NCBI RefSeq assembly: GCF_030817055.1
Contig: NZ_JAUSYV010000001.1
Coordinates: 4,798,001-4,862,000 of the forward strand
Length of the DNA: 64,000 nt
Source of the DNA: Bacillus sp. V2I10
GTDB lineage: Bacteria > Bacillota > Bacilli > Bacillales > Bacillaceae
Direction of reading: 5' to 3'
Shown piece after piece: positions 48,524-56,938 of the stretch; position 1 is the first letter of the stretch; every line of letters starts with the position of its first letter. The translations under genes were made by a program, and so were the position numbers. The notes below the pieces were generated by a model. That model was not told the DNA's origin. It saw only the letters and a program-made list of their open reading frames with translations, and did no database searches.

Positions 48524-49390
48524 TTGAAAAAATCAGGATGGATTATCAGTTTATTGTTTGCATTGCTTTTAGCTGGATGCGGTCAAAGCACCGCTACTAC
48601 AGAAAAAGAAGATAAAGCTTCAGAGACTGCTGAAACGGAAGCTGAAACCAAAGAAACAAGTGAAACTGACAAAAATGCAACATCTCAGGAAGTATTGGCA
48701 GCAGCAAGTGAAAAATCTGCTGAGCTTAAAAATTTCGCTATGGACGGCACAATGAAAATGATTATGACATCTGAAGAAGGAACGATGGAGACAAATGCAG
48801 ATATGCAGACAAAAACAAATGTTGAGCCTCTTATCATGCAGCAGACGATGCAAATGGAAGCAGAAGGACAAACGAATACAATTGATATGTATATGGATAA
48901 GGAATTCATTTACATAAAAGATGTGCAGTCAGGCGGATGGGTTAAAATGAAGCAGGCTGGACCAGGCATGGGTGAAATGATGAATCAGCAGAAAACGATG
49001 ACTCCTGCTGAGCAAATCAAACAGCTGGAACAAATGGCAGATGATATCCAGATGGAAGAAACCGAAAGTGAATATATATTTAATGTTAAAGGCAATGGTG
49101 AAAAACTGATGAGTCTTACAGGGAATATGATGGGCTCTGATCCTTCTATGCAGGCAGCATTGGAGCAAATGGACATTGAGCAAATTGATTATACGTACAC
49201 GCTTGACAAAGAAACCTATTTCCCAAAATCATTAAAAATGGACATTAAAATGTTCATTACTGAAAATGAACAGAAGATCGAAATGCAGCAAACGATCACG
49301 TCTGAATTCTCAGAAATGAATGAGCTTAAGAACTTCTCTATTCCTGAAGAAGTGTTAAATGAAGCAGTTGAGGTTGATCCTGCTGCCTAG
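48524..49390 (+). CDS. DUF6612-type lipoprotein
   Basis: 288 residues. LKKSGWIISLLFALLLAGC is a lipoprotein signal with lipobox LAGC. A Thr/Glu-rich linker follows (TATTEKEDKASETAETEAE), then a domain of beta strands with many Met and Gln (MKMIMTSEEGTMETNADMQTKTNVEPLIMQQTMQMEAEGQ). It fits the LolA/LppX-like DUF6612 lipoproteins of Bacillus, which may bind lipids at the outer face of the membrane. Start TTG 48524 (GAGAGGAG upstream). The interspersed repeat begins on its stop codon. Confidence 0.82.
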   Translation: MKKSGWIISLLFALLLAGCGQSTATTEKEDKASETAETEAETKETSETDKNATSQEVLAAASEKSAELKNFAMDGTMKMIMTSEEGTMETNADMQTKTNVEPLIMQQTMQMEAEGQTNTIDMYMDKEFIYIKDVQSGGWVKMKQAGPGMGEMMNQQKTMTPAEQIKQLEQMADDIQMEETESEYIFNVKGNGEKLMSLTGNMMGSDPSMQAALEQMDIEQIDYTYTLDKETYFPKSLKMDIKMFITENEQKIEMQQTITSEFSEMNELKNFSIPEEVLNEAVEVDPAA

Positions 49391-49508
49391 AAAAGCGGAA
49401 CCGCCCGTTTAGCCCCGACAGGCAGATAAGGATTCACCCGGAAAGTCGGGGTTTGACTTTTTGGGGGAATCTGTTCTGACCGAGGGGTTGGGCGGTGGAG
49501 CTGGACAA
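49390..49508 (+). repeat. Interspersed structured repeat, copy 4
   Basis: GAAAAGCGGAACCGCCCGTT to GGCGGTGGAGCTGGACAA, starting on the last base of the lipoprotein stop codon. The 5' mini-hairpin is GCGG-AA-CCGC where copies 1 and 5 have GCGC-AA-GCGC, a paired change. The central arms ATTCACCCGGAAAGTC / GACTTTTTGGGGGAAT pair. Confidence 0.9.
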
Positions 49509-49511
49509 TTA

Positions 49512-49537
49512 GAAAAGCGGAACCGCCCGTTTAGCCC
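49512..49537 (+). repeat. Interspersed structured repeat, 5' fragment (copy 4b)
   Basis: GAAAAGCGGAACCGCCCGTT plus TAGCCC: a second, truncated copy of the first 26 bases, three bases after copy 4 ends. Confidence 0.85.
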
Positions 49538-49551
49538 ATATCTACATGATT

Positions 49552-49588
49552 AATGAAACAGGAGATCTCTCAGTCGAGATCTCCTGTT
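49552..49588 (-). terminator. Terminator of the YfiT-like gene
   Basis: AACAGGAGATCTC (49557-49569) and GAGATCTCCTGTT (49576-49588) form a 13-bp stem. The U-run on minus is weak (TCATTAATC). Confidence 0.65.
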
Positions 49589-49591
49589 TAC

Positions 49592-50119
49592 TTACCAGCC
49601 CATTCTTTTTCTAAGGCTCTCAATATGAGCAATATGATGATTCCCATGCCACGCATAAACACCCAGTGTTTCAGCCAGTGTAGCGGAGGTTTTATTCGCA
49701 GGGTGATAAAATGTCCTGTTTAAATCAGATTCAGAGAGAGACGATGCAAGCATGACCAAGCGTTTATGCAAATGCTCAAGCAATACGAGCGACACCTCCA
49801 TTTCCCCATGCTTTGAATCTTCCAATTCTGCCCATGCCTTTTCCTCATATGGACGAATAACCGGGTTCTCTTCTGTTAAGGCAAGTTTTATTCTTATATA
49901 AGCATTCATATGACTGTCTGCCAAATGATGAACTACCTGGCGCACGCTCCACCCTCCTTCACGATAAGGGGTATCCAGCTGTAAATCTGATAAATCCAAA
50001 AGAGCTGTTTTTAATCTTGAGGGCGCTGCAGCCAGTTCATCAAGCCAGCCTTTCAAATGGATTGTTTCTATTTTTTCAGGTGCATAAAAAAGACCAATAG
50101 GATACTTTAAATCTTGCAT
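49592..50119 (-). CDS. YfiT-like DinB-fold metal-dependent hydrolase / thiol transferase
   Basis: 175 residues, very close in pattern to B. subtilis YfiT: LKYPIGLFYAPE, LDTPYREGGWSVRQVVHHLADSHMNAYIRIKLALTEENPVIRPYEEKAW, and VYAWHGNHHIAHIESLRKRMGW. The His residues in VHHLADSH and HGNHHIAHI are the Ni/Zn ligands of the DinB fold. This family includes bacillithiol transferases (BstA-like). I start at ATG 50119 (AGAGGGATG upstream); an ATG six codons earlier lies in the ribosome site. Confidence 0.9.
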   Translation of the reverse strand: MQDLKYPIGLFYAPEKIETIHLKGWLDELAAAPSRLKTALLDLSDLQLDTPYREGGWSVRQVVHHLADSHMNAYIRIKLALTEENPVIRPYEEKAWAELEDSKHGEMEVSLVLLEHLHKRLVMLASSLSESDLNRTFYHPANKTSATLAETLGVYAWHGNHHIAHIESLRKRMGW

Positions 50120-50165
50120 TTTATCATCCCTCTCCAATTATTCTCTCTTCTATTTATTATCCAGG

Positions 50166-51329
50166 TTATTGAATGAGAACTCCCCCGGCAGCCCCTGCAA
50201 GAACCACGAGCCAAGGCGGGAGCTTCCAGTAGACAAGAAGCGCAAATGCTATTAAAGCGAGGGCAAAGTCGCCGGTCGTTTTGATTGCACTTATCCATAC
50301 CGGATTGTAAAGCGCTGCAAGCAGAATACCGACAACAGCAGCATTCACTCCCATTAATGCGGCTTGTACGCTGCTTTTTTCTCTTAGCGTATTCCAAAAC
50401 GGGAGCATGGCAACGACGAGCAGAAACGACGGTAAAAACATTGCTGCTGTTGCAGCGATTGCACCTGATACACCATTGATCGATGCACCCAGATAACTTG
50501 CAAAAGTAAACAGCGGTCCCGGTACTGCCTGTGCAGCTCCATAACCGGCAAGGAAGATCTCTTCGCTTATCCATCCTTGCGGCACGACTTCCCGTTCAAT
50601 CATCGGAAGCACGACATGTCCCCCGCCAAATACGATTGAACCAACACGGTAAAAGGTATCAAAGATAGCCGTCCATATAGAGGGGAACACTTGCCTGATC
50701 ACCGGAAGAAGAATCAGCAGCCCCAAAAATAAAACCCAGGCTATGATACCTGTTTTTTTGCTTATGGATATATTCAACTTTTCTGCCTTTGAAACCTCTT
50801 TATTTTTGTACATCATATATCCAGCAGCGCCTGCAATTAATATAATAGCGATTTGCCCAAGTGCGGTTGGAAAGAAAAGGGCACAAACAGCAGCAATAAT
50901 GGCCATTGTAATTCTCGGCCTGTCCGGAGTCAGATTTTTCCCCATGCCCAAAATGGCCTGCGCAACAACTGCCACGGCAACAATCTTCAGACCATCGATC
51001 CATCCTGAATCTTCCGCCTGAAAGCCTGTTACAAAATAAGCAAATAAGATAAGGGCAATGACAGAAGGAATCGTAAATCCAAACCATGATAAAAATCCTC
51101 CTACCATGCCGCCCCGGACTATGCCAATTGAGATTCCGACCTGACTGCTCGCCGGACCCGGAAGGAACTGGCACAAGGCCACTAAATCAGCATAGCCCCG
51201 TTCGTCAAGCCACTTCCTCTTCTTTACATATTCATCTCTGAAATAACCTAAATGTGCAACAGGACCGCCAAATGACGTCAGCCCAAGCTTAGTAGACACA
51301 AGCAGGATTTCAAGCCACGTTTTAAACAT
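50166..51329 (-). CDS. chrA: Chromate transporter, fused two-domain ChrA
   Basis: 387 residues containing two Chromate_transp domains in one chain. The first begins STKLGLTSFGGPVAHLGYFRDEYVKKRKWLDE and has LCQFLPGPASSQVGISIG; the second has YRVGSIVFGGGHVVLPMIEREVV and LAGYGAAQAVPGPLFTFASYLG. It exports chromate across the membrane; some members have other anion roles. B. subtilis uses split short genes instead. It follows a PadR gene by 4 bp, so expression is probably PadR-controlled. Confidence 0.93.
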   Translation of the reverse strand: MFKTWLEILLVSTKLGLTSFGGPVAHLGYFRDEYVKKRKWLDERGYADLVALCQFLPGPASSQVGISIGIVRGGMVGGFLSWFGFTIPSVIALILFAYFVTGFQAEDSGWIDGLKIVAVAVVAQAILGMGKNLTPDRPRITMAIIAAVCALFFPTALGQIAIILIAGAAGYMMYKNKEVSKAEKLNISISKKTGIIAWVLFLGLLILLPVIRQVFPSIWTAIFDTFYRVGSIVFGGGHVVLPMIEREVVPQGWISEEIFLAGYGAAQAVPGPLFTFASYLGASINGVSGAIAATAAMFLPSFLLVVAMLPFWNTLREKSSVQAALMGVNAAVVGILLAALYNPVWISAIKTTGDFALALIAFALLVYWKLPPWLVVLAGAAGGVLIQ

Positions 51330-51333
51330 TTTT

Positions 51334-51636
51334 TCACCATTCCTCCTTTAAGACTTCTCTGGCAAGCTCTCTCAGCATCACTTTTGATTTTTCCAATGCT
51401 TCCTCCCCTTCTTTTGTTATGCTGTAGTACTTGCGGATCCGCCCATTTTCTTTTTTATCTTCCCTAGTAAGGAATCCAGCTTTCTCAAGGTTGTGCAGAT
51501 ACGGGTATAGAGTGCCCGGTCCAATTTCATAGCCGTGGCTGTGCAATTCCTCAATCATGAATGAACCGTAAATCGGCTCGATTTTCGCATGATACAGAAT
51601 GTGAATTTTAATGGCTCCAAGAATGAATTCACGCAA
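51334..51636 (-). CDS. PadR-family transcriptional regulator
   Basis: 100 residues, PadR winged helix: ILYHAKIEPIYGSFMIEELHSHGYEIGPGTLYPYLHNLEKAGFLTREDKKENGRIRKYYSITKEGEEALE. No C-terminal dimer domain beyond a short helix, so it is a short PadR. TTG start at 51636 with AAGGAGG 11 nt upstream. It directly precedes chrA, so it likely represses the operon and responds to chromate or redox stress (inference). An inverted repeat upstream is a candidate operator. Confidence 0.9.
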   Translation of the reverse strand: MREFILGAIKIHILYHAKIEPIYGSFMIEELHSHGYEIGPGTLYPYLHNLEKAGFLTREDKKENGRIRKYYSITKEGEEALEKSKVMLRELAREVLKEEW

Positions 51637-51655
51637 TTATAAGATGCGCCTCCTT

Positions 51656-51674
51656 AATATCGGATTTCGATATT
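51656..51674. promoter_or_regulatory. Candidate PadR operator
   Basis: AATATCG-gattt-CGATATT, a perfect 7-bp inverted repeat with a 5-bp spacer, located 20 bp before the padR start and overlapping its leader. This is the kind of site PadR dimers bind. Confidence 0.55.
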
Positions 51675-51775
51675 GCTTAACAATAATATAACAAATAATT
51701 ATTAATTCTATGTAAAGGTTGAATGATAAAAAGGTTAACCGCGAAAAGCCTCTTTTTAACTTTTTTAAGAATACA

Positions 51776-51806
51776 AAAGAGACCAGAGCATCAGCCCTGG
51801 CCTCCT
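51776..51806 (-). terminator. Terminator of the FixH/YtkA-like gene
   Basis: Minus strand GAGGCCAGGGC-tgat-GCTCTGGTCTC followed by TTTTG. Confidence 0.88.
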
Positions 51807-52275
51807 AGTGATGACTATGATCATCTTCTGCATTTTTTGTCTTTTCAGGTTCTTTCGCTTTTTCAGCCTTTTCTTTAGAAACTTCCCCTACTGTGAATTC
51901 TTTTTTTGGCATAACGTGCATGTCACGGGCGGTCACATGTGTTTGAACAAAATATATGCCATCTTCGCTGAACGTTTTCTTGATTTCATAGATGCCTTTG
52001 CCTTTATGTACCGCTTTGATCATTTCGCTATCTTCTTTACTTTCAGCTTTCCATATTTCGAATTCCACGCCGGAAGCATCATCTACTGCATCTTCGCCTT
52101 GTGTTACAGCGACAGAGAGCGTTTCTTCTTTATTTTTGCTGATTTCAGAAGGCAGTCTTATATCAGCGTTAACCATTAAAGAACCTTCAGCTGAGTTATC
52201 ACCGGAGTCCATCGAGCAGGCCGAGGCAAGCATTACACCGGCTAATAAAAATAAAGCTGCTAGTATTCGATTCAT
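51805..52275 (-). CDS. FixH/YtkA-like lipoprotein
   Basis: 156 residues. The signal ILAALFLLAGVMLASAC has lipobox ASAC. The mature part is an immunoglobulin-like YtkA/FixH domain (LSVAVTQGEDAVDDASGVEFEIWKAE, GIYEIKKTFSEDGIYFVQTHVTARDMHVMPKKEFTV) ending in a Lys/Glu linker and a His-rich DDHSHH tail. Proteins of this family are linked to copper or cytochrome oxidase assembly; the Met/His content fits metal binding. AGGAGAGG precedes the ATG. Confidence 0.82.
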   Translation of the reverse strand: MNRILAALFLLAGVMLASACSMDSGDNSAEGSLMVNADIRLPSEISKNKEETLSVAVTQGEDAVDDASGVEFEIWKAESKEDSEMIKAVHKGKGIYEIKKTFSEDGIYFVQTHVTARDMHVMPKKEFTVGEVSKEKAEKAKEPEKTKNAEDDHSHH

Positions 52276-52416
52276 TTCATATTTCCTCTCCTATTAAGAA
52301 GCAGTATATACACGATAACTATTGTAACCGCTTTATCCCATAACAGTCAAAAAGCTTCTTTCCAATGTCAGAACGAAGAATGCACCCTTTTAGGATTCGC
52401 TTAGAATAAACTCCAA

Positions 52417-52446
52417 TAATAAAAGCCGCATTCCAGCGGCTTTTCG
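52417..52446 (-). terminator. Hairpin after the DUF3231-like remnant
   Basis: Minus strand AAAAGCCGC-tggaat-GCGGCTTTT followed by ATTATT; it directly abuts the stop codon of the remnant. Confidence 0.75.
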
Positions 52447-52557
52447 TTAACACTGCGGTGGTTCTTCCATCCAATTATGCTTTATCATCAGCTTTGCCCC
52501 TTCTTTTGTGTAAGTATAGATGTCTCTTGAAATGAGTGCCGTTCCTTTTCTTTTATG
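52447..52557 (-). pseudogene. C-terminal remnant of a DUF3231-like protein
   Basis: An open frame without any start codon encodes GTALISRDIYTYTKEGAKLM and then IKHNWMEEPPQC followed by TAA. The pattern (dGAKxMIKxxWMExPPQ) recalls the end of DUF3231 domains of Bacillus, from memory. A stop lies just upstream and no remainder of the gene is found between 52558 and 52850. It is the tail of a lost gene that kept its terminator. Confidence 0.5.
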
Positions 52558-52851
52558 TTATAAAGTTACCTTTGCAAAGAGCTAAAAAAATATGTTTTGA
52601 TAGGCTTCAAGAAACTATATTGCCTTTGGATAGAACAGCTTTCCGTTGTTTTATCCTTCCGGCAACTGCTTCTGCTGAACAGGACGCTTCTGCAAGGACA
52701 AAGTTGTCCTCATCTCCAGCCTTTCCCCTTTTTCCAACTAAGAATAATTACAACAAACACAGAAATATATTCTGTTGGTCCAAGACTTCCTAACATTGGT
52801 ATTCGATTTTAAAGACTATATAAAAATTATAAAATAAATATTCTAAATATA

Positions 52852-52907
52852 TTGACATTTATCTTTAAAAGAGATAATTTTTAAATTATAAAGTTATAAT
52901 ATTATAA
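52852..52907 (+). promoter_or_regulatory. Promoter and operator of the GntR gene
   Basis: TTGACA at 52852 with a -10-like TAATTT 17 nt further on. Then TATAAAGTTATAATATTATA (52887-52906), containing the 14-bp palindrome TTATAATATTATAA (52894-52907). The palindrome recurs before the transporter operon, so it is a candidate GntR operator allowing autoregulation. Confidence 0.6.
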
Positions 52908-52918
52908 GGAGAACTAAA

Positions 52919-53638
52919 ATGCAGATAGATAAAAACCAGCTTATTCCCCTTTACAAACAAGTGGAACACGTTTTAGAGGAGAAAATAACATCAGGTCATT
53001 GGGAAGTCGGGAGTCAATTACCAACTGAACAAGAATTATCTGACCTTTTTGATGTTAGTACCATTACAGTTAAACGGGCCGTAATTGAGCTTGTAAATAA
53101 AGGATATCTTTTTAGGCAAAGAGGCAAGGGAACTTTTGTCTCGGGGGCTGTAAAAGAACAGGATATCAATTCTTTTATTTCTTTAACAACTGATTCTGAA
53201 GAAGAGCATCCGCATGAATTGATTAGTTTTTCTATTGAGGATGCGGGAATCGAGATTGCAGAGAAAATGAATCTCCAAAAAGACTCACAAGTGATTAAGA
53301 TAAAACGCTTAAAAACCGAAAATAGTGAACCGCAAGCGCTTGAATATACATATCTTCCAGCAGCAAAATGCCCCGGCCTTACACCAGATGATATAAACAA
53401 TGAACTAATTTATAATTTACTTAAAGGCAAATTTAATATTGCATTAGGTAGAGCCAAGGCTTTTATTAAACCGTTCATTGCGCTTAATGAACAAGCGAAA
53501 CTGCTGAATGTTGAACCTGGCAGCGCCGTTTTTGAATGGGAAAGGTTTACCTATACAAAACAAGAAGAGATTATCGAGTACTCTAAATTTTATATACGGC
53601 AAGATAAGGAAACTTATTATACAGAAGTCCATTTTTAA
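52919..53638 (+). CDS. GntR/HutC-family regulator with UTRA domain
   Basis: 239 residues. The N-terminal GntR winged helix is QLIPLYKQVEHVLEEKITSGHWEVGSQLPTEQELSDLFDVSTITVKRAVIELVNKGYLFRQRGKGTFVSG (about 8-77). The UTRA ligand domain follows (KIKRLKTENSEPQALEYTYLPAAKCPGL ... SAVFEWERFTYTKQEEIIEYSKFYIR). AAGGAGA precedes ATG. It probably senses the substrate of the operon that starts 200 bp downstream and represses it; ligand unknown, an amine or opine-like compound by context. Confidence 0.9.
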   Translation: MQIDKNQLIPLYKQVEHVLEEKITSGHWEVGSQLPTEQELSDLFDVSTITVKRAVIELVNKGYLFRQRGKGTFVSGAVKEQDINSFISLTTDSEEEHPHELISFSIEDAGIEIAEKMNLQKDSQVIKIKRLKTENSEPQALEYTYLPAAKCPGLTPDDINNELIYNLLKGKFNIALGRAKAFIKPFIALNEQAKLLNVEPGSAVFEWERFTYTKQEEIIEYSKFYIRQDKETYYTEVHF

Positions 53639-53672
53639 AAAAGTTAATTCTATTTACATACACTTTCAAAAA

Positions 53673-53733
53673 TATAAAGTTATAATATTATATTTTTTTA
53701 ATCATCATTGTCTGATAATTTATAATATTATAA
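53673..53733 (+). promoter_or_regulatory. Two further GntR-type palindromes before the transporter operon
   Basis: TATAAAGTTATAATATTATA recurs exactly at 53673-53692, with the 14-mer palindrome off by one at its last base. A perfect TTATAATATTATAA lies at 53720-53733. The two centres are about 46 bp apart, 104-165 bp before the lipoprotein ATG. The exact 20-bp match to the site upstream of the GntR gene argues for shared control. Confidence 0.65.
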
Positions 53734-53837
53734 TAATATAAATTAATAGTTTCAAGAAGGAGTGAAAATCTACCATTCTTCATCACGATCAGCTTTTTAT
53801 GTGCAGGTAATGCAAGTTAAATTGTTGAGGGGGAAAA

Positions 53838-54923
53838 ATGATGAAAAGAAAAACCTTTTTTTCTGTATTAATTTGTTTATTGCTAGCCATAGCTTCTGGT
53901 TGCAGTAGTCAAGCAGGAACCTCAGATAAAGGCTCAAAAGAGAAAGATGGACAAACATTAGTTTTGGCTGCCTACGGCGGTAGCTATGAACAAAAGATGA
54001 AAGAGGTTCTTATCCCTAAATTTGAAAAGGAACATGACGTAAAGGTTAAGTATATTACAGGAAGTTCGGTTGATACTTTATCAAAGCTGCAAGCTCAAAA
54101 GGACAATCCGCAAATTGATGTTGCATTTTTAGATGATGGTCCGCAAGCACAAGCAAAAGCCTTTGGCTTACTTGCACCTTTAGATAAGGAAGTAGTTACT
54201 AATTTAGAAAATGTATACGACATCGCAAAGGACAAAGATAATGTTGGAGTCGGTTTTGGAATCATTTCGACGGGCCTTGCATATAACAAAGAATTCTTTG
54301 AGCAAAATGGCTGGGAGCCATTAACATCTTGGAATGATTTGGCTGATCCTAAGTTTAAAGGGAAACTTGTACTTCCTTCGATTGCAAATACTTACGGGGT
54401 TCATATGCTTCTCATGACCGCTATTGCCAACGGCGGCAGTGAAGAAAATATTGAGCCGGGTTTTGAAAAATTAAAAGAAATCGCCAAAAATGCAGTCACA
54501 TTTGATAAGACGGCAGACGTTTCCAACTATTTTATGCAGGGTCAGGCTGTGGCAAGTGTTTGGGGCAGCAGCCGTGTATTCACTCTGCAAGACACAGGTT
54601 TTCCAATCGAGTATGTGGTACCTGAAGAGGGTGTTCCTGCACTGATGCCAACTATTAGTGTAATTAAGGATGCACCAAATGCAGAACTTGCGCAGAAATT
54701 TGTCAATTTTATTTTAGATGAAGAAGCACAGACTTTATTTGCTAATTCATTGTTTGATGGTCCGGTTAATAAAAACGTGAAATTAGAGGGAGATATTACT
54801 AATAAGGTCATTTATGGCGAAGACCAAATTGCAAAACTTATAAAGGTGAATTGGGAAGTTGTTAATAAAAAAAGAGCGGAGTGGACTGAAAAGGCAAACA
54901 AAGAAATTGAAGTAGCCCACTAA
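53838..54923 (+). CDS. Polyamine/opine-type ABC substrate-binding lipoprotein
   Basis: 361 residues, PotD class. Signal FFSVLICLLLAIASGC (lipobox ASGC), then LVLAAYGGSYEQKMKEVLIPKFEKEHDVKVKYITGSSVDTLSKLQAQ, a pattern typical of spermidine/putrescine, opine and 2-aminoethylphosphonate binding proteins. It captures the substrate outside the cell and delivers it to the two permeases. AGGGGGAAAA precedes ATG; a second ATG follows at once. First gene of the operon. Ligand cannot be fixed from sequence; a secondary amine or amino-acid derivative is likely given the oxidases. Confidence 0.87.
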   Translation: MMKRKTFFSVLICLLLAIASGCSSQAGTSDKGSKEKDGQTLVLAAYGGSYEQKMKEVLIPKFEKEHDVKVKYITGSSVDTLSKLQAQKDNPQIDVAFLDDGPQAQAKAFGLLAPLDKEVVTNLENVYDIAKDKDNVGVGFGIISTGLAYNKEFFEQNGWEPLTSWNDLADPKFKGKLVLPSIANTYGVHMLLMTAIANGGSEENIEPGFEKLKEIAKNAVTFDKTADVSNYFMQGQAVASVWGSSRVFTLQDTGFPIEYVVPEEGVPALMPTISVIKDAPNAELAQKFVNFILDEEAQTLFANSLFDGPVNKNVKLEGDITNKVIYGEDQIAKLIKVNWEVVNKKRAEWTEKANKEIEVAH

Positions 54924-54938
54924 CGAAGAGGTGATACG

Positions 54939-56012
54939 ATGAGTTATTTAAGCCTTGAAAATGTGTTAAAAACATTTAATAAAACAGAAGTGGTAAAAAA
55001 GTTAAGTCTTGAGATCCAGAAAGGGGAACTTATGTCCTTTCTTGGACCATCTGGCTGTGGAAAGACAACGACCTTAAATATGATTGCGGGATTTTTGGAT
55101 GTGGATGGCGGAAAGATCAAGGTGGATGGGAAACCCGTTCACCTGATTCCTCCAAATAAAAGAGAAATGGGCATGGTTTTTCAAAACTATGCTTTATTTC
55201 CTCATATGACTGTTTTCAATAATGTGGCATATGGGCTGAAACTTCGGAAAGTCGGAAAAAGCGAATTGAATAAGCGTGTGTTTGAAGCATTGGAAATGGT
55301 CCGATTATCAGGCTTTGAAAAACGTTATCCAAAAGAGCTTTCTGGCGGGCAGCAGCAGCGTGTCTCCTTGGCAAGAGCTTTAGTAATCAAGCCGAAAGTA
55401 CTGTTACTTGATGAACCATTAAGTAATCTCGATGCAAAACTTCGCCAGGAAATGCGTGAAGAAATTGTGGATATTCAAAAGAAGGTTGGAATTACCACTA
55501 TATTTGTTACACATGACCAAGAGGAGGCACTTGCGATATCGGATCGGATAGCGGTTATGTATGAAGGGAGAATTGAACAGGTTGACACCCCTGCCGAAAT
55601 ATATAATCATCCGAAAACAGATTTTGTGTCCCAATTTATTGGAGAAGTAAATCAAATTCAGGGAAAAGTGCTGGAAATCTATGAAGATAATAAATGCAAA
55701 ATGCACTTTTTCGGTCATGAACAGATTGTTTCGGTCAATTCAAAGAAGAATTCAGAGGTTGAGTTTTTTATCAGACCTGAAAAAATACAAATCTCTTTAG
55801 TAGTTCCCTCTGATAATGCGGGTTTTCCGACGAAAGTCGAAAGGAAGATGTTCCTGGGTGCTAAGACAAGATATATTTTAAAAGCACAAGATAAACAGCT
55901 AGTTGCAGATATATCAAATACAGTATTAAATCCTAATCAAATTCAGGAGGGAAACAACGTATTTGCTATTTGGAATCCAGAAGATTTATTACCTTCCAGA
56001 AAGGTGAGGTGA
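54939..56012 (+). CDS. ABC importer ATPase, PotA-like
   Basis: 357 residues. Walker A GPSGCGKTTTLN near residue 36, VFQNYALFPHMTV, signature LSGGQQQRVSLARAL, Walker B VLLLDEPLSNLDAKL, H-loop TIFVTHDQEEALA. A C-terminal TOBE-like domain follows (FFIRPEKIQIS). It powers the importer; 15 bp after the binding-protein gene. GAGGTGA lies before ATG. Confidence 0.9.
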   Translation: MSYLSLENVLKTFNKTEVVKKLSLEIQKGELMSFLGPSGCGKTTTLNMIAGFLDVDGGKIKVDGKPVHLIPPNKREMGMVFQNYALFPHMTVFNNVAYGLKLRKVGKSELNKRVFEALEMVRLSGFEKRYPKELSGGQQQRVSLARALVIKPKVLLLDEPLSNLDAKLRQEMREEIVDIQKKVGITTIFVTHDQEEALAISDRIAVMYEGRIEQVDTPAEIYNHPKTDFVSQFIGEVNQIQGKVLEIYEDNKCKMHFFGHEQIVSVNSKKNSEVEFFIRPEKIQISLVVPSDNAGFPTKVERKMFLGAKTRYILKAQDKQLVADISNTVLNPNQIQEGNNVFAIWNPEDLLPSRKVR

Positions 56013-56020
56013 CAGATCAA

Positions 56021-56938
56021 ATGCAAACCCCTATCGGAATGGAACAAGATATATTACTAAAACAGAAGAAAAAGAATATAACCAGGAAACGCCTTGATAC
56101 GTGGCTATTATTGGTTCCTACTCTTGGAATCTTCATCTTTTTCTTTTTACTTCCTTTATTTTTCCTTTTTATCACCAGTTTTAAGACGTTCGATGCCGGC
56201 AGTGGTATTGGAAGTGAATGGACCTTCCAAAATTATATCAAATTCATTTCGGACCCTTTTTACTTAGGCGTCGTTTGGAGAACAGTAAAAATCGCTTTGC
56301 TGACAACATTGGCTTCAATCATCATTTCTTACCCCGTGGCATTTCAAATTTCAAGAGCAAGTGGAAGAATAAAAAATTATTTAACATTGCTTGTACTATC
56401 ACCACTGTTGATTAGTATGGTCATCCGCTGCTATGGCTGGGTTATTTTACTATCAAATAACGGTGTGGTGAATAATACGTTGATAAATCTGGGTTGGATT
56501 GACCAGCCTTTAACTTTACTGTATACGGAGTTAAGTGTGATTATCGGAATGGTACACGTGTTATTGCCATATATGGTGTTAAGTATCATGGGTTCGCTTG
56601 AAAGAATCGATCCATCCGTTATAAGAGCCTCACAAAATCTTGGGGCAAGCTCATTTAGAACATTCTTTTCGGTTTTACTGCCTTTAACATTACCTGGAAT
56701 TTTTGCCGGATCTGTTATGGTATTCAGTTTAAGCGTAAGTTCATTTGTTACACCTGCTATCCTTGGCGGTCCACAGGTGAAAGTAATGTCCTATTTAACA
56801 TATGAGCAGGTTGCCGTTATGCTGAACTGGCCATATGGAGCATCAATTGGCTTCCTATTAATCATTATTGCGACGATTACGATCATCGCTTATAGCAAAA
56901 TTCTTGCCAGTTCGGAAAAAGGAGTGGCAATTCAATGA
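56021..56938 (+). CDS. ABC importer permease 1, PotB-like
   Basis: 305 residues, six membrane segments. Signatures: LLVPTLGIFIFFFLLPLFFLFITSF near the N-terminus, and the EAA loop ERIDPSVIRASQNLGASSFRTFFSVLLPLTLPGI. I start at ATG 56021 (GAGGTGA 8 nt upstream); an open frame goes back into the ATPase gene. It forms the channel with the next gene's product, whose ATG overlaps this stop. Confidence 0.9.
   Translation: MQTPIGMEQDILLKQKKKNITRKRLDTWLLLVPTLGIFIFFFLLPLFFLFITSFKTFDAGSGIGSEWTFQNYIKFISDPFYLGVVWRTVKIALLTTLASIIISYPVAFQISRASGRIKNYLTLLVLSPLLISMVIRCYGWVILLSNNGVVNNTLINLGWIDQPLTLLYTELSVIIGMVHVLLPYMVLSIMGSLERIDPSVIRASQNLGASSFRTFFSVLLPLTLPGIFAGSVMVFSLSVSSFVTPAILGGPQVKVMSYLTYEQVAVMLNWPYGASIGFLLIIIATITIIAYSKILASSEKGVAIQ

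Noticed and set aside
52536..52812. Two overlapping plus-strand ORFs of 85 and 71 codons
   Set aside because: No ribosome sites, no domain, frames overlap each other; probably decayed DNA between the gene remnant and the GntR gene.
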